DNA of 64,000 bases from Anniella stebbinsi (taxonomy: Eukaryota; Chordata; Lepidosauria; Squamata; Anniellidae): assembly GCA_029215795.1 (NCBI GenBank), contig JARDYH010000002.1, forward strand, positions 293,415,973 to 293,479,972. Reading direction: 5' to 3'. Shown one piece after another: positions 10,603-22,701 of this stretch. The position numbers and the translations under genes are program-made. The notes below the pieces were generated by a model, which was given only the letters and a program-made list of their open reading frames with translations, was not told the origin of the DNA and made no database searches. How positions within the stretch are numbered: the first letter of the stretch is position 1; each line of letters opens with the position of its first letter.

Positions 10603-11143
10603 AGGCCCTTTCTACACCACGGGGTATAGAGGGCTGTAGGGCGATGGACCCGGAAATAGCCACTTCTGGGTTCATCATGATCAATTCACATCACCAGCAC
10701 AAAGTCCCTGGCCATCGCGCCCGCTATTTTGTGGCTTTTTTTTAAACAGAGAAGTGTGCAGTTGGAGCTCCAGCGATAAGGTAAGTGGGGGAGAGGAATC
10801 CCGCATGAAATTGGTAGGCCCTCCTCCCCATCCTGGGGAGGGTGGGCATCCTTTCCACCTTCCCCTGATGGGTCTGGAGCCATGCAGTGCAGCTCCGGGC
10901 CTATTTTGCTGCCGTGCTTACTCTCGCATAAGCGAGCAGCACCGGGGCGGGCGGGCACATTCTTCCGCAGTCCCGGGAATTTCCCAAGACCGCAGAAGAA
11001 TCGGGATTTTTGTGGTTCCTGAGAACCAGGAAAACCCCCGTGCCCACCCCCACCCCACCCCTGGGACTCCCTGTGCATCATTTGGACACACAGGGAGCAG
11101 CCTGGGGCCATCTCAGGCATTTTGCCTGGTGTGGAAAGCGCCT
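10603..11143. mobile_element. 541-bp MITE, AGGCCCTTTCYACACC family, copy A
   Basis: The ends are AGGCCCTTTCTACACC and GGTGTGGAAAGCGCCT. GAGAAGG is repeated on both sides (10596-10602 and 11144-11150), or 8 bp if the shared A is counted. The middle holds CCGGGAATTTCCCAAGACCG-type palindromes. Some long ORFs cross it but have no protein-like character. Confidence 0.8.
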
Positions 11144-11206
11144 GAGAAGGAGAAGAAGAGGGACAATGAGCAGTAGCATTAGCAGCAGCAGCCTGTTCCT
11201 GTTTCT

Positions 11207-11347
11207 AGAGATGTCTGATCTGGCCATGGGAAAATATGCCTCAGTTACATCTTGTTTGGACTACTGTAACATGCCCTATATGGAGCTACCTTTGAAAACT
11301 GTTCAAAATGCTGCACCCAGACTGTTGACTGGGGCTGGTTGCACAGG
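11207..11347 (+). pseudogene. L2/CR1-group LINE fragment, 5' part
   Basis: The translation DYCNMPYMELPLKTVQNAAPRL is the RT C-terminal region of an L2/CR1-group LINE. It is interrupted at 11348 by a hAT-like insertion and resumes at 11998. Confidence 0.75.
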
Positions 11348-11997
11348 CAGGGCTGTGCAGAGGGGGGGCAATGGGGTCAGTTGGCCCAGGGCCCATGATT
11401 TTGAGGGGGCACTCTGACGAGGAGGCCCCACCCCCAGTTTACACTACTGCTTCCATAGCGTAAGCGGCCCATCAAGAACCTAGGAGCCCGCCTTGCGGAA
11501 ACAGCGCAGAAGCCGTCCCTGTGAATACCACAGTCAGAGTACAAGCTCCAGAGGGCTATGCTGCATGCAGGGCACTGATATATGTGCCTAAGTTGCGATG
11601 GTTGTCCTTACTGCATCTCTTTCCTCAGTCTTCTCTATGGCATATAATCTCTGAAGCGGAGGGTGAGGTAATGATGATGATAGTTATTAATGATAATAAT
11701 GATGATGATACCGTGAGGGTGATGATGATGATAATGTTTGATAATGATGAAGTACTGTTCTATTGTTGTTGCTTCTATTTGTACAGCAACTAAAAATAAA
11801 TGCTAATTTCTGATTCAACACCGAGGTGTTGTAGAACAGGTTTAATATGAAGGTGTTATGTAGAACGGACATGTTGGTGGGCATTAAAAAAAAAACATTA
11901 ACAAATGCTTAATAAGCAGTTTGAAATGAGCGGGGGGGGGGGGGGGGCACATGCTTCCCATCTGGCCTGGGCATATTACCAGCTCTGCACGACCCTG
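11348..11997. mobile_element. 650-bp hAT-like non-autonomous element inside a LINE
   Basis: The ends are CAGGGCTGTGCAGAG and CTCTGCACGACCCTG, near-perfect inverted repeats. The flanks carry an exact 8-bp duplication TGCACAGG (11340-11347 and 11998-12005). Removing the insert and one duplication rejoins the LINE. The interior has GAT-rich low complexity (about 11669-11755) and a poly-G run, with no transposase. Confidence 0.9.
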
Positions 11998-12670
11998 TGC
12001 ACAGGGAGCACGTGACAACAGCTTCACTGGCTGTTTGAATTTTGTCTGTTGCCAGGCAGAATTCAAAGTGCTGGTTATGATCTATAAAGCCCTATATGGC
12101 TTGGGACCAGGCAACCTATGAAAAACCACTTTCTCCTATATGAACCTGCCCAGTTCTTAAGATCGTCAGGAGAGGCCATTCTTTTGAGACAGCCACTTTC
12201 AAAGATGAATTTTGAGATGACCTCAAACAGGGCCTTTTCAGTGGCTGCTCCCAGGCTGTGGAACTCCCTCCCAAATGAGGCTAGGGCAGGATCTACACTA
12301 CCGCTTCAAAACAGTTTGTAACAGTTTGTTGGCGCCCATGACACACACCATATACAGTTTTCAAAACATTTTCAAAGTGTTTTATCCTGCTTGGTGTAGA
12401 TCTGGATTCACTCCCTATCTGCTGTCCTTCCGCCAGCAAGCAAAGGATGCTGTATTCAAGAAGGCCTTTGGCCTGTAAGTGGGTCTGTTGGTTTTGACAC
12501 TTTTTCCATTTTTTATTCTGTAATTGTTATGTTTGTATTGCCTTTTAATGTATTGTTCTTTGTTTAAATCAATTTTAATTGTGCCTGTAAGCTGCCTTGA
12601 GTGCCATTTTTTTTGGAGGGGAGGGGGGAAAAGGCCAGGTATAATTCAAATCAAATCAATCAATAAAAAA
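11998..12670 (+). pseudogene. L2/CR1-group LINE fragment, 3' part with UTR
   Basis: It continues the 11207-11347 fragment. The translation includes YKALYGLGPGN and SNRAFSVAAPRLWNSLP, a LINE RT C-terminal signature. A MITE at about 12288-12412 splits the frame. Then come the SFRQQAKDAVFKKAFGL tail, a T-rich 3' UTR (AAGCTGCCTTGAGTGCCATTTT) and a short ATC/AAT-rich tail ending near 12670. It is not a functional gene. Confidence 0.8.
12288..12412. mobile_element. Small palindromic MITE in a LINE (GGATCTACACTAC family)
   Basis: It runs from AGGATCTACACTACCGCTT to TTATCCTGCTTGGTGTAGATCTGG, with inverted similarity between the ends and between the internal AAAACAGTTT and AAAACATTTT stretches. It interrupts the LINE coding region between NSLPNEA and the C-terminal tail. 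Exact borders are uncertain. Confidence 0.6.
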
Positions 12671-13268
12671 GTGCCAAATTCTCAAAGGCCGATCAGGGTC
12701 AAAAGGGAGGGGAAATCTACTTGGCCCTAAATCATCTAAATCCTACAGTACAATGTCAAGAGAGGGCAGGTAGTTGACAAGGAAAATGGCTGTAAGAGAT
12801 CAGCTAAACAGGCTTATATAGCCCCTCCCAAGCCTGCCTCTTATTGGTCAGACAGCACTTGTCCCAGAACTGTCCACAACTGACCTCCTCTCCACACACC
12901 ACACTAGTGAGGAAGAAGGGAGAAGCCACTGCACGACCATTGATTCTGTTGAACAAGTGGGACTGAGCATTTGCGTGGTGGCTTTTTAGTGCTTCGTTCA
13001 GCAAGCCTCAAAATGAGCAGAAATCAACTGACCTTTGGTATATGAGCTCCACTGACCTACCCCGTTCTGGAAATGAGTGTTTCCACTTGTTTCCAGTTCC
13101 CCTTTGAAATACTAAATCCCCACTGCACAATCAGTGAGTCCTGCTGACACTTAGGCAGCATTGGACACTGCCCCCATACTCTACACCTGTATAAATATGC
13201 CAAGTACACTAGATGTTTATGCTGTTAAATCTCATATATTTGGTATTTTTTTCGAGATGGAGACTATG
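12671..13268. other. Intron, nothing recognised
   Basis: No coding, RNA or clear repeat signal. The ORF at 12804-13004 has no protein-like features. Confidence 0.5.
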
Positions 13269-13491
13269 GCCAGATCTACACCAAGCAGGATATAGCAGTA
13301 TGAAAGCGGTATGAAAGTGGTATATAAAAGGCAGGAGCCACACTACTGCTTTATAGTGGTATTGAAGTGCACTGACAACTCTTGGGGCCCATTGACCCAT
13401 CCCATATACCACTATATCCTGCTTGGTGTGGCTCCTGCCTTTTATATACCCCTTTCATGCTGCTATATCCTGTTTGGGGTAGATCTGGCCT
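13269..13491. mobile_element. Fold-back MITE with GGCCAGATCTACACC ends
   Basis: GGCCAGATCTACACCAAGCA at the left pairs with the right end (CCCCAAACAGGATATAGCAG read inverted, then AGATCTGGCC). The pairing extends inward through ATATAGCAGTATGAAAG and GTATATAAAAGGCAGGAGCC for about 80 bp. The flanks show only a possible short TAT duplication. Confidence 0.8.
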
Positions 13492-14439
13492 ATGTATGTC
13501 TTAATAGAACATGCACGTGTGTGTGTTTGTATGTATTACATATTCAGCTCTCTATTGCTCTTTACATGTGTAACTTGATTTTGTTTTGTATTTTTGGATA
13601 TGATAATTGAATTTATGCCTAGACTGCAACCCTTTCTCAGTTTTATTTAGCTCTTGTGACTTGTAATTTTTGCTAAAATGCCACCTGGCACAGTGCTCTG
13701 GTAGGAGAAAATCCAACTATTTCCTGTCACTTCCTCAGCCTTCCAATGTGACTATGGGCTTATGACTCCAAGCTTATGTTCACAAGCTTCAGACTCATAC
13801 TTAGAGTAGAGCTATTGAAACCAATGAGACTAAACTTAAGTCCCATTGATTTCAATGGATCTACGTTAAATATGAGTGAGTCTGGATCCAATCCATTGCT
13901 TTTATTTCATGGATTATGGAACTAGAATAACAGTTCCCTTGCTGCATGTTTGTGTTTAGAGTTTCTTCCTGAGAATCTGTCCTTACATTCATATGGCTAA
14001 GTACTGATGGGTCATGGAAAGGAAATGATTGATTCTATTGCACACCTCTGAAAAAGAAATGAAAAAGGAAATGTTCATGAAAGGCAGTCACTGTAAAGAG
14101 GAATGCTGGGATGGTCACCTAAAAGGAGTCTTACTGCCTTATGCATAATAAATTCTTGCAAATACTCTGATGCGATGAATGCCTGCACAGCATTCCCATA
14201 CTTTCAAATGTATTCCTGAGCCCACACTTAATGGATATTTCATCCAAACAATAGAGAAACTGAACAAGCCATTAGTCTCACCATTCTCTATACTGCACTC
14301 CCTCATTTTACAAGGGACTGATGCTGCTATAGTTAGAAATTACGATGGTACTAACTTTTATCTATATAAACTCCCTGTTTGTCATTTCCAGCCAGAATCA
14401 GTAGAGCTTGGTTAATGGATATTCAACAGCTAATGAGCT
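13492..14439. other. PLPP4 intron 4, nothing recognised
   Basis: Includes an imperfect inverted motif GACTAAACTTAAGTCCCATTG/CAATGGATCTACGTTAAATATGAG near 13800-13880. No gene. Confidence 0.5.
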
Positions 14440-14537
14440 GTGTTTTTAACTTATTTGTTCTATGCTATGTTAGCTGCCTTGAGCACCATTTTTTTTTTGC
14501 AGAAAGGTGGAATGTAAATAAAACAAATAAATAAGTT
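14440..14537 (+). pseudogene. LINE 3' tail
   Basis: TTAGCTGCCTTGAGCACCAT, then T-rich sequence, GGTGGAATGTAAATAAAACA and AATAAATAAG. It is the same tail type as 47285-47605 and ends close to PLPP4 exon 4. Confidence 0.7.
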
Positions 14538-14568
14538 CAAGACAACAGTTATAATATTTAGGACTTAC

Positions 14569-14632
14569 CTCCCCACTATTAATTTAATAGTGTTTGTGCA
14601 GACTCCATTCAAAGCAAGAGCCAAGGAAACAG
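14569..14632 (-). CDS. PLPP4: PLPP4 coding exon 4 (membrane span leading to catalytic motif C1)
   Basis: This 64-bp exon encodes VSLALALNGVCTNTIKLIVG between two split codons. The minus strand has a TTTTGTTTTAG acceptor and a GTAAGT donor. The hydrophobic stretch is a membrane span. It ends in KLIVG, the start of the PAP2/LPP motif C1 (K-x6-RP), whose RP is completed by exon 5. The exon is too short for ORF scans and was found from its residue pattern. It enters in phase 1 from exon 3 and leaves in phase 2, both matching. A LINE 3' tail ends about 30 bp from its donor side, so repeats come very close to coding sequence here. Confidence 0.93.
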
Positions 14633-16104
14633 CTAAAACAAAAACAACACAAGAATATAATATAATATAATATAATAATAATAACCTAGAAGCACATTTT
14701 GAGTTTGCAACCTATTAAGAAATCAAGAATAGGTTGAAATACATTTCTTCAGTAAGTTCAATCTATAGCTTGTTACTATTCAAATAACTGATACTTCTTG
14801 GTTTTCTATGCAATCTCTTGCATCATGGGTTCATGTCATGCCTATGGAAGCCAAAAGTGAAATGTGTGCATATTTTGAATTAACTATACCAGGAATCCTG
14901 TAGAAAACTTTGCTCATAAGAGAGAACTATTACGAATAGCCTAGCATCCCTTGACTTTTTGCAAGATATGTGTAGCTCCTCACTTGTAACAGGATTCCAA
15001 TGGAGCTCTTGTTCAACACTCAATGATCTCATCTGGTGTAAATACCTGATTATGCAATACTATCCAAGGAACAATTATTTAACAGCCTCTGTTACCAGGA
15101 GTACCCTGTAGGGCTTGTGGATTATTCAGCATTCCTTTCTAGCAATGGACAGATTTGCCAGGACCATTTCCCACTTCCATTGGATTTTTTAAAAATGGAA
15201 AGAATACCATATGGATTTTTGTGTATTAAAAATGTGCATTGATGTGTGCGTTTTTCAAATTCTACCCATTTTTGTACATATCAGCCCACTGATTAAGGCA
15301 TGTTTACACACATTTTTGAAATGTACACATTTTTCTTTGTGCACTTTTCAACTGTGCAGATTTTATCAGATGTGTTTTCCTGTTCCGCAGAATCTGGACA
15401 TGTATGAATTGCTGAATGCAAAATGTGTCTGATTCACTTTCATTTCTGGTTGCTGCCTACTGGAGATTATACACACACACACACCAATGCAGTGGAATCC
15501 CTATCCTTTCTGCTGAACTGCTGATATTCTGCAAAACTGTTGTGCACTAAGGAAGCCCAGGTCATTCAGCAATTATTTCCAGTGGTCTGAAAGACTTAAG
15601 CATTCTTCTAGCAATTGTTTCTTAACGGCTTACCTGCCCTCTCAGAGGATTCATTGGAAATCCGAGTAGGTTGCAGGATGCACCCCTGTGGCATTAACTT
15701 GACTTTCTGGTTCCATGAGCCAGAATTAACTCAAGGTGTCACATCATATGTATAAAGCTACTGTTTGTTTCAGCACAAAACTGCTGGACAGCTCCTAAGC
15801 AAATAATATGTTTGGGGAAGCGTTTCCATGCCGAGAGTGACAAGGTCCTTTACCCATTTAAAATTATGAAAGTTTCCCTATTGCATCAGAGGTGGCAACT
15901 TGGCACTGAAATGTTACACAAAACATTGTGCCAGCGCAAGGAAAAGCAAGACCCGGAAAAGAGCTTTGCTGCCCCAATCAGTGGTATAAAGAAAATAACA
16001 AGGAACTGTACAGGCAGCGTGTTGCCAGCTTGCTGCCATGAGTAGGGATAGATGGACTCACCTGGGTCTGGAGCAGCAGGCGCTTGTAGCCTCGCCACTG
16101 CTGC
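14633..16104. other. PLPP4 intron 3, partly low complexity
   Basis: A TATAA/ATA repeat lies at about 14655-14685 and a short CA run at about 15470-15483. No gene seen. Confidence 0.6.
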
Positions 16105-16506
16105 TGCTTGCCTGTGAGAAATATTAGGTGGGTCTCCACACGGGAGAGGGCCTTCTCAGCAGTGACCCCACACCTGTGGAACAAACTCCCACCAACGATC
16201 CACCATGCACCATCCTTACAAGCTTTTAAGAAGGCCTTAAAAACATTTTATTTTACAATGGCCCTCTAATGATGGAATACTGTTTTGCTGCTGTTGCCCT
16301 TGCTGTTTTATTACTTGCTGTTTTATTACTAGTTTTTAATGTTAGCTTTTATTGTTTTACTTGATATTTTGCTTTCTATGTTTTTATTGCTTTTAATGTG
16401 TATACTGTTTTATATATGGTGGTAAGCCACCTTGGGAGAGCTTCTGCCCTGAAAGGCAGCTAAGAAATGTTTTGAATGAATGAATGAATGAATGAATGAA
16501 TAAATA
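16105..16506 (+). pseudogene. LINE 3' end (L2/CR1 group) with AATG tail
   Basis: GAGAGGGCCTTCTCAGCAGT and CTGTGGAACAAACTCCCACC encode the LINE RT C-terminal pattern. A T-rich 3' UTR (TAAGCCACCTTGGGAGAGCT) and a GAATGAATGAATGAATGAAT tail follow. Confidence 0.8.
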
Positions 16507-17162
16507 TGAGCCAGGCCACGTGAGCCCTTGGATTGCTTGGCAGGCAGTCCACGAGATCCCATAGCTGCCCACTTCTCCCTGCAAGCCAGCATTTTCCATC
16601 AAAGCTGGGTTCCCAAAAGTGTGCACAGTGGCTGCCGTAAATGAACTTAAGGTGATCTCAATCTGATGGCCGCCATAAATAGCCATTTCCACAAGATTAG
16701 AGGCATAAAGTGTCATTTACAGCAGCCATCGTGTGCAAGATCAGATCTGTGCACTTTGGGGATTCTAGCTTTGACGGAAAATGCCGGCTTGCAGCCGACT
16801 TGCTTATAAAAAAGGCAGCTGTGGGTGCTTGTGGACCGCACAGCACTTGATGAGTGCACGAGCGAGCGAGAGCATCCCATGGCTGCCCACCAGTTTCCCG
16901 GACCCAACCAGAGGCCTGTGATATTCCTAACCCACAATCAGCGAGTTGCCAACCATTTTTTTGGTATAATTGGAACTTTTACAACCATCACACTCAGTTT
17001 ATTACATTTCATTCACTCTTCAAAGGATGTGTGGTAAGGCCCCAAAGATTTGGGAAGAAATTTGTTCTGACAGGGAAGGAGATGAAACTGTGAGAGAATC
17101 TGAGGTGGCAGGGGGAGTAGGAAAGGGTAAAAAGGAGAGGACAGAACAAACATAGTGCAGCC
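16507..17162. other. Intron 3, nothing recognised
   Basis: Several overlapping ORFs on both strands but no protein features. Confidence 0.5.
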
Positions 17163-17282
17163 TTTTTTTGACCTGGTGCCCTACAGATATGTTGGACAAG
17201 TTCCAGGATCACCCAGCCAGTCTTGCTGGCTGGGAGATGATGGGAGTTGTAGTCCAATGCAAGCACCATTTGGGGAGGGCTA
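17163..17282. mobile_element. 130-bp palindromic MITE (CTCCAGATGT family), diverged
   Basis: It contains GACCTGGTGCCCTACAGATA, GCTGGCTGGGAGATGATGGG and GTTGTAGTCCA. Confidence 0.65.
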
Positions 17283-17456
17283 ATGTAATGGCTAAGAGTT
17301 AGAGGATGGGAATCCCTGGGGATTTCAAGTCTTACTTCAGTCATATGCTAAGGGCCAACTAAACAAGACACCATTCACATCAATTGTGCTTTTCACGCAA
17401 ATTTGCAAGTGTACAAATGGCTTTTAAAAATTAAATAAAATGCAGGTGTGGGAGGG

Positions 17457-17574
17457 CCAATCCAAATCAGGGGCTTTAGCTCTTTGTCCCATTTCCCCAC
17501 TGTGGACCCGATCCAGATCAGGAGTCTTTAGCACTTTAGCCCCCCTCCCCTATGGAACCAATTCAAATCAGGGG
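17457..17574 (+). repeat. 50-bp tandem repeat, about 2.3 units
   Basis: CCAATCCAAATCAGGGG (17457), CCGATCCAGATCAGGAG (about 17508) and CCAATTCAAATCAGGGG (about 17558) start units of about 50 bp that also share CTTTAGC and CCCC stretches. Confidence 0.7.
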
Positions 17575-18324
17575 CCCTGTGCCAGCAATTTACTTCTAAG
17601 AAGCCATTCACACTTGGCATTAGGCAGGTCTCCATTCCCTCAGCCCTCATCTGCATTATGGGAATAATATTATTGTGCTGCTTTGTACAGTTGACGTAAG
17701 GATTACTGACATGATGTATGTGAAACGTTTTGAATGTTTGAAATATGCTACTACCTATTATTAATGAATGCCTTCACAGAGTTTGTAGTAGGGAGAGATA
17801 AAGCTGAAAATATGTATATTTGTGACACCCAGCCAGAAGGTCTTGGCATGAAGCGGTCTGATTTTGAAAGTTTGGAAATCTTCTTTAAAAGAAGAATTAC
17901 TACAAGAAGGAAGGAAGCTGTTTTTCCCTAGGAGCTTCAGCAGAAACACACACGTGCATATATACATCCACACATCCACACACACCACTCTTCATCTCTC
18001 CAAGGACAGAAATGCGGTTTAATACAATCGTCCATGGGCACATAATGTTCACCCACTCCTCTCACCTTTGTTTGCTCTTACTGCTCAATCTGTACTTTCT
18101 GCTGACTTAAGTAGCAACAGGACATACCTTTTTTCAGGAAGAATACAAGCTCTTGCTCAATAAAGTCTGAGAAGTCTATTCCTTTTTCTTTTAGGGGTTA
18201 TAAGAATATCTGAAACACACCTGTTTCCTGAAAGAAAGATTTCAAATGCCTCCAATATATCTCAAGCAACAACTTTTCCATTTATTTATTTTTTTAAAAA
18301 AGATAAAGATGATTGTCAGTTTAC
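17575..18324. other. Intron 3 up to the exon 3 donor
   Basis: Short CA-rich run at about 17945-17985. Nothing else recognised. Confidence 0.5.
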
Positions 18325-18415
18325 CTAAAAAAGCTTCTTTAATTTCAGTCTTGTCTGTGCGTCGGATGATTTTCACCACAAAAATGACAGCCAGCGGTGT
18401 CAGGAAAGAAATGGC
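18325..18415 (-). CDS. PLPP4: PLPP4 coding exon 3 (membrane span and basic loop)
   Basis: This 91-bp exon encodes 30 residues plus one base. It starts AISFLTPLAVIF, a hydrophobic membrane span, and continues through KIIRRTDKTEIKEAFL, a charged loop characteristic of PLPP4. On the minus strand the acceptor is CTCTCTCACAG and the donor is GTAAAC, somewhat weaker than GTAAGT. It begins in phase 0 after exon 2 and ends one base into an alanine codon completed by exon 4, so the phases agree on both sides. Introns to the neighbouring exons are about 9.6 kb (exon 2) and 3.7 kb (exon 4). The residue sequence and phase agreement make the assignment firm. Confidence 0.93.
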
Positions 18416-20635
18416 CTGTGAGAGAGATAACAAAGCATCACTTGTCATTGCATCTTCTTTCCGTCGGTCCCATGGAATTAATACTTTCCAGTTAGCTTCA
18501 ATTAGATGAGCTGGCTGAATTATCTTAAGTGAGCTCACTGGCTCCAAAAAATAGTGGCAGTATCGGTAACCAAAGAGCAAATATTTTTTTTTAAAATATA
18601 AATAAATCAGAGGTTTCATTCTGAATCTTAGCTGATGTATAATCGCTTGGAGCTATATTTAAAACATTTTCAGCTTTGCAAATGAAAGCCAAGATCTTAA
18701 AGAGAAGACATTACAATGTGACAAATCATCAGTGTCACAGAAGCCCCATTCAGGTATTCAACCCAAACAGGGTTCGTAATCATGTATAAAGAGGGTTGGG
18801 TGAGAAATTCATCCAGTTTCCTAATGTCACACTTTTGATCCACTATGCAAACCAAAATGTAATTATCCTTTGAAAGTCACACGTTTCTGAATGTTGCAAT
18901 GAGTTCTCCAATCAAACAACATATACAAAAGTGTATATATTAGGGGGAATGACCTTCAAATATGCCTTATATTAGCAAAACTTTTTGCAAAAATGTGTAT
19001 ATTAGCTAGAAATGCAAAAAAAATGTATATATTAGTGGAAATGTGAACAATAATGCTTATGGATTTTCATTCAAACTTTTTTTAAAAAAAGAAAAATATC
19101 AACATTCAAGACAAATTGTACCTAAGACTAGAGAAATTCTCAAAGTTTGAGATGAACCAAATTTAGGATTGGAAAAATTAGAAACTGCAAGAAGCTAAAA
19201 TTGATAGATTTGTCCATCCCTATGTGTAAGGGACACTGACTTTGCCAGGTTGAGCTGCAAAGTCTGAAGAGGAGCTCTGCTTGAGTTCACTTGAATATGA
19301 ATAGAACTCTCCACATTCCCTTTCAAAGAGTGTCCCTCACATACTTAACCTCCTCCAAGTTCAAAAAGCAGTCTAGAGATTAGGTGCACAGACAATTCAA
19401 TATGAAACTGCAACTTGATGTGCATGTTGTACTCCCCTTTACTACCTGAAATTCTCTTTGCAATTGTTCTCATGAATAGTCTGCAATCTGAATTTATAGA
19501 AATTTAAAGAACATTTTGGGAGGTCTGAGGGTATATGTTGAAGATATACACCTGCCCCTTTAGATCCCAGCTGAAGTCAATACATCACAACCTCTGTGGT
19601 TCAAATGCTAGCAAACACATAGTTCTACAGATTTGTGGAGTGCCTATGTGTTCAATTACCCTGTGATTGGGGGTGAAGATCTGTGCAGCCCCATTTATAC
19701 ATCTTAGCAAAATCTGATAGCATATATTGAATCCCATCAATCTCACATTTCACTTATGTAAGAAGTAGGTTTCGAGTACTCATCAGACTTAGGAGTGTGC
19801 AAATAACCATGGTCTGATAATTGTTCAAAAACAGACTTTTGATTTATGACCCCCTTCCAAGAGAAACTGAACATGAAAGTTTCTTTCTTAGGTACTTTTC
19901 CCATGAAATGAAATATTTGAGGAGCTGCACATTTCTTACAAATTTGGTTTTGAAAAACAACTACTTTTTGCTAGTCACAGACTAATCACTAGTCAAATTG
20001 TTTCATAGAATTTTGAGAAGTAATGCAGAAATCCACATCTTATCCCAATAACATTTCATTTTTTCTAAGAACCGTAGCATATATCACCAGCATTTCTGGG
20101 ATGATCATCTATCTAACAGCATTATCAAGATAATTATTTATTTCCCAGAGCAGGAACATGGATGTCATTCCAATGCCTAGATTAGAGAGATCTGCTATGG
20201 CACCAACAGGCCATCTTTTAGTAGTATAGTACTCAGGTGGGAACTCATTGCAAGAACTAGATCATACAATGACTGTGGTGGTGGTGGTGGTAAGTCATCT
20301 CACAGAGGCCATTTCTAGTTGTCTCTGTGTGATGCTGGTCACATGTGCTCCAGTTCTTAGCATCTCATCAATCAAATGTGTGGATAAATAGGACAAGGCT
20401 GTAGATCTGAGGATATAAGTTATGAACCTGTACACAGATACACGTGTAGGCTCTGTTCCAAATGGCAACATGCTGTGTTCTACATGGTCAGAGATGTTCA
20501 GCCCTCCCCACCTTCACATTAGAAAGCCCTGCACATTCTAAAAAGTTCACATCCTGAAGTTCAAAGCACAAGGGACTGCAGGCTGGCACAGAAAATCGGC
20601 AGTCTCTACATGCATAAGCTTGTGTTGCTTTGAGC
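18416..20635. other. PLPP4 intron 2, mostly unclassified AT-rich sequence
   Basis: GTGTATATATTAG-like motifs are repeated at about 18930-19040, probably an old repeat. A GTGGTGGTGG run lies at 20275-20293. No coding signal beyond exon 3. Confidence 0.5.
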
Positions 20636-20765
20636 CTTCCCCAACCTGGTGCCTGCCAGATGTTTTGAACTACAACTCCCAGAATTCCGGATCATCATCC
20701 ATGTTAGCTTGGGCTCCTGGGAGTTGATGTCCAAAACATCTGGGGGGCACCAGGTTGGAGATGGA
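20636..20765. mobile_element. 130-bp palindromic MITE (CTCCAGATGT family)
   Basis: Opening arm TTCCCCAACCTGGTGCCTGC, inner arm ACAACTCCCAGAATTCC, closing arm GGGAGTTGATGTCCAAAACA then CACCAGGTTGGAGA. Confidence 0.8.
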
Positions 20766-21981
20766 TGGTTAATTTGAAACCTTGATATACATTTTATTGC
20801 CTGGTATGTTGTGTGCCTGTGTGTTTTCAAAACCAGGAACCATTTTGATAAACTGCATACAATGAAAAATAACACTGGAAAGTTAAACAGTATAATAGTT
20901 AGTAGTATATTTGTGTTTTCCTAGGAACCAAGGAATCCCATGGGATGTCAGAATAGGTTGTTGTTCACATTGCTTTGGGCAGGTTGTCATTCAGTAATAT
21001 GCTCACCACCAATCAAAATGCCAAAAAAAAAAATTACACTGTTCGATTCCTTTGTAATAAAGGGATTTGAGTTTTCTGTGCTAATGAGTAATGGGAAAAG
21101 AAGTTTGTAGTTGGACTCAAGTTTGCCCAAATCAGCAGTCTTCCTATTGCAGCTTCCATCAACAGCAAGGCCACAGGTTGATTTACAATCCAGAGGCCAG
21201 GTGAAATGGAAATACATGGGGCCTTGTCTGTTGTGAAATATGCCGCTGCCCACAGATTCCATCACTCTTATCACAAGCCTCATAAGCTTCATTAGTGCTG
21301 GGATACTGCCTCCATTCATCAGTTCAGTTCGTTCATGCTGTTTTCACAGAAAGGATTATTTCAGGCTGGAGATGGGAATAAGATACAAAATGTAAATCTA
21401 AATTTGAAAGGCCCAATTAGCTTGTGTAGAGCCAAACAAAGCTGGTTTTATAAAAAGAGGTGGTATGACCTGAGGCTTTTCTCTGTCCTGGAAGCCTCCC
21501 CAATTGCTGCAGTTACATGGAAACAATGGAAAGAAACCAATCACATCCCAGCCTTGTGCTAATGACTCCAGCATAAACAAATGCCTGTCCAATGTAACTA
21601 GCATAATGGGAAAAAGCAGTGATTTGCTGCCAATGCAGCCTCAAACCACCATTTTTTCCTCATTTTGCAAGTTATGTTGCACAAGCATTGGTTCATGCTA
21701 GTGCAATGTCATTAGCGTTGGAACTGGGACACCGTTGGATACTACCTTGTTTCTCATTTTTTCCAGACAAATTGTATTATAACACTTGTGCTTACCAGGG
21801 ATTTACTGTGTGTGTACTCGTCTCGTCCTTGGTGGTGAAAGAAAACAGCTCAAAAGGTACATTTTGGATGCCTAGGCAGATTAAAGCAGGACTCCAAGCC
21901 ACTTGCAATCATATTGTGTCTTCTCCCTGCCAAACGTTCCCCCAAACTATCGCTTACTTGGCCAAGGGCCAAACTATATAC
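20766..21981. other. Intron 2, nothing recognised
   Basis: No exon-like ORF with splice sites and no clear repeat. Confidence 0.5.
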
Positions 21982-22105
21982 TAGCCTTCCCCAATCTGAT
22001 GCCCACCAGATGTGTTGGACTGAAATTCCCATCATTTCCAGCTAGCATGTCCAATGGTCGTGCCAGCTGGGAATGATCTGAAGGGCACCAGATTGGGAAA
22101 GAGTT
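21982..22105. mobile_element. 130-bp palindromic MITE (CTCCAGATGT family)
   Basis: AGCCTTCCCCAATCTGATGC opens and GGGCACCAGATTGGGAAAG closes the palindrome. Confidence 0.75.
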
Positions 22106-22377
22106 CTCTACATTATGCAATAGAACCATGAATAGATAAGCATTTCTTGGGTTTTTTTTACTGAAATGCTGCCATGTTGGCTGGGTGCAGGGAGGCTTGA
22201 CAATTTGTTCTGAGCAGTTAAACTTTCAGAGAATGATGATAGGCTTTGGACAGCCTCATTTACTACTATTCTAAGGACAATACTACCCTTTAAGAGGAAA
22301 ATCCATGGTTAGAGTTCCTGATTTTTTTTTAAAAAAAGTGAAATGCAGTTGCAGAGTGGGGCCGTCCATTTATTTAG

Positions 22378-22503
22378 AGCTGAGGTGGACAATTCATGGC
22401 TCTCCAGATTTTTCTGGGCTTACAATTCCCAGCAGCTCTAGCCTACATAGTCAATGGTGTAGTAGGCAAAAACATCTGGAGGACCACAAATTGCCTATCC
22501 CTG
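22378..22503. mobile_element. 130-bp palindromic MITE (CTCCAGATGT family), diverged
   Basis: GGCTCTCCAGATTTTTCTGG, ACAATTCCCAGCAGCTC and AACATCTGGAGGACCACAAA are the recognisable blocks. Confidence 0.65.
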
Positions 22504-22701
22504 GTTTAAAGCAGCAGTGAGTGGCTGTTGAACACTTTCCCCTGCCACTTTCCCTATCAAACCCTCCTCCAAGCTGTTGTTTTGGGCACAGCAGTTTGGG
22601 GGAGGGTATATTTTTTCCCAACACTGGAGGTAGGAGTCTGCTTGGGGAAATATCCCTGGGGAAATGTTAAACACCCTCCCCACAACACTCACAAACACAC
22701 A

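Noticed and set aside
10754..11417. Overlapping 130-144 codon ORFs on both strands
   Set aside because: They lie in a GC-rich MITE and an adjoining LINE remnant. Proline-rich frames arise from C/G runs.
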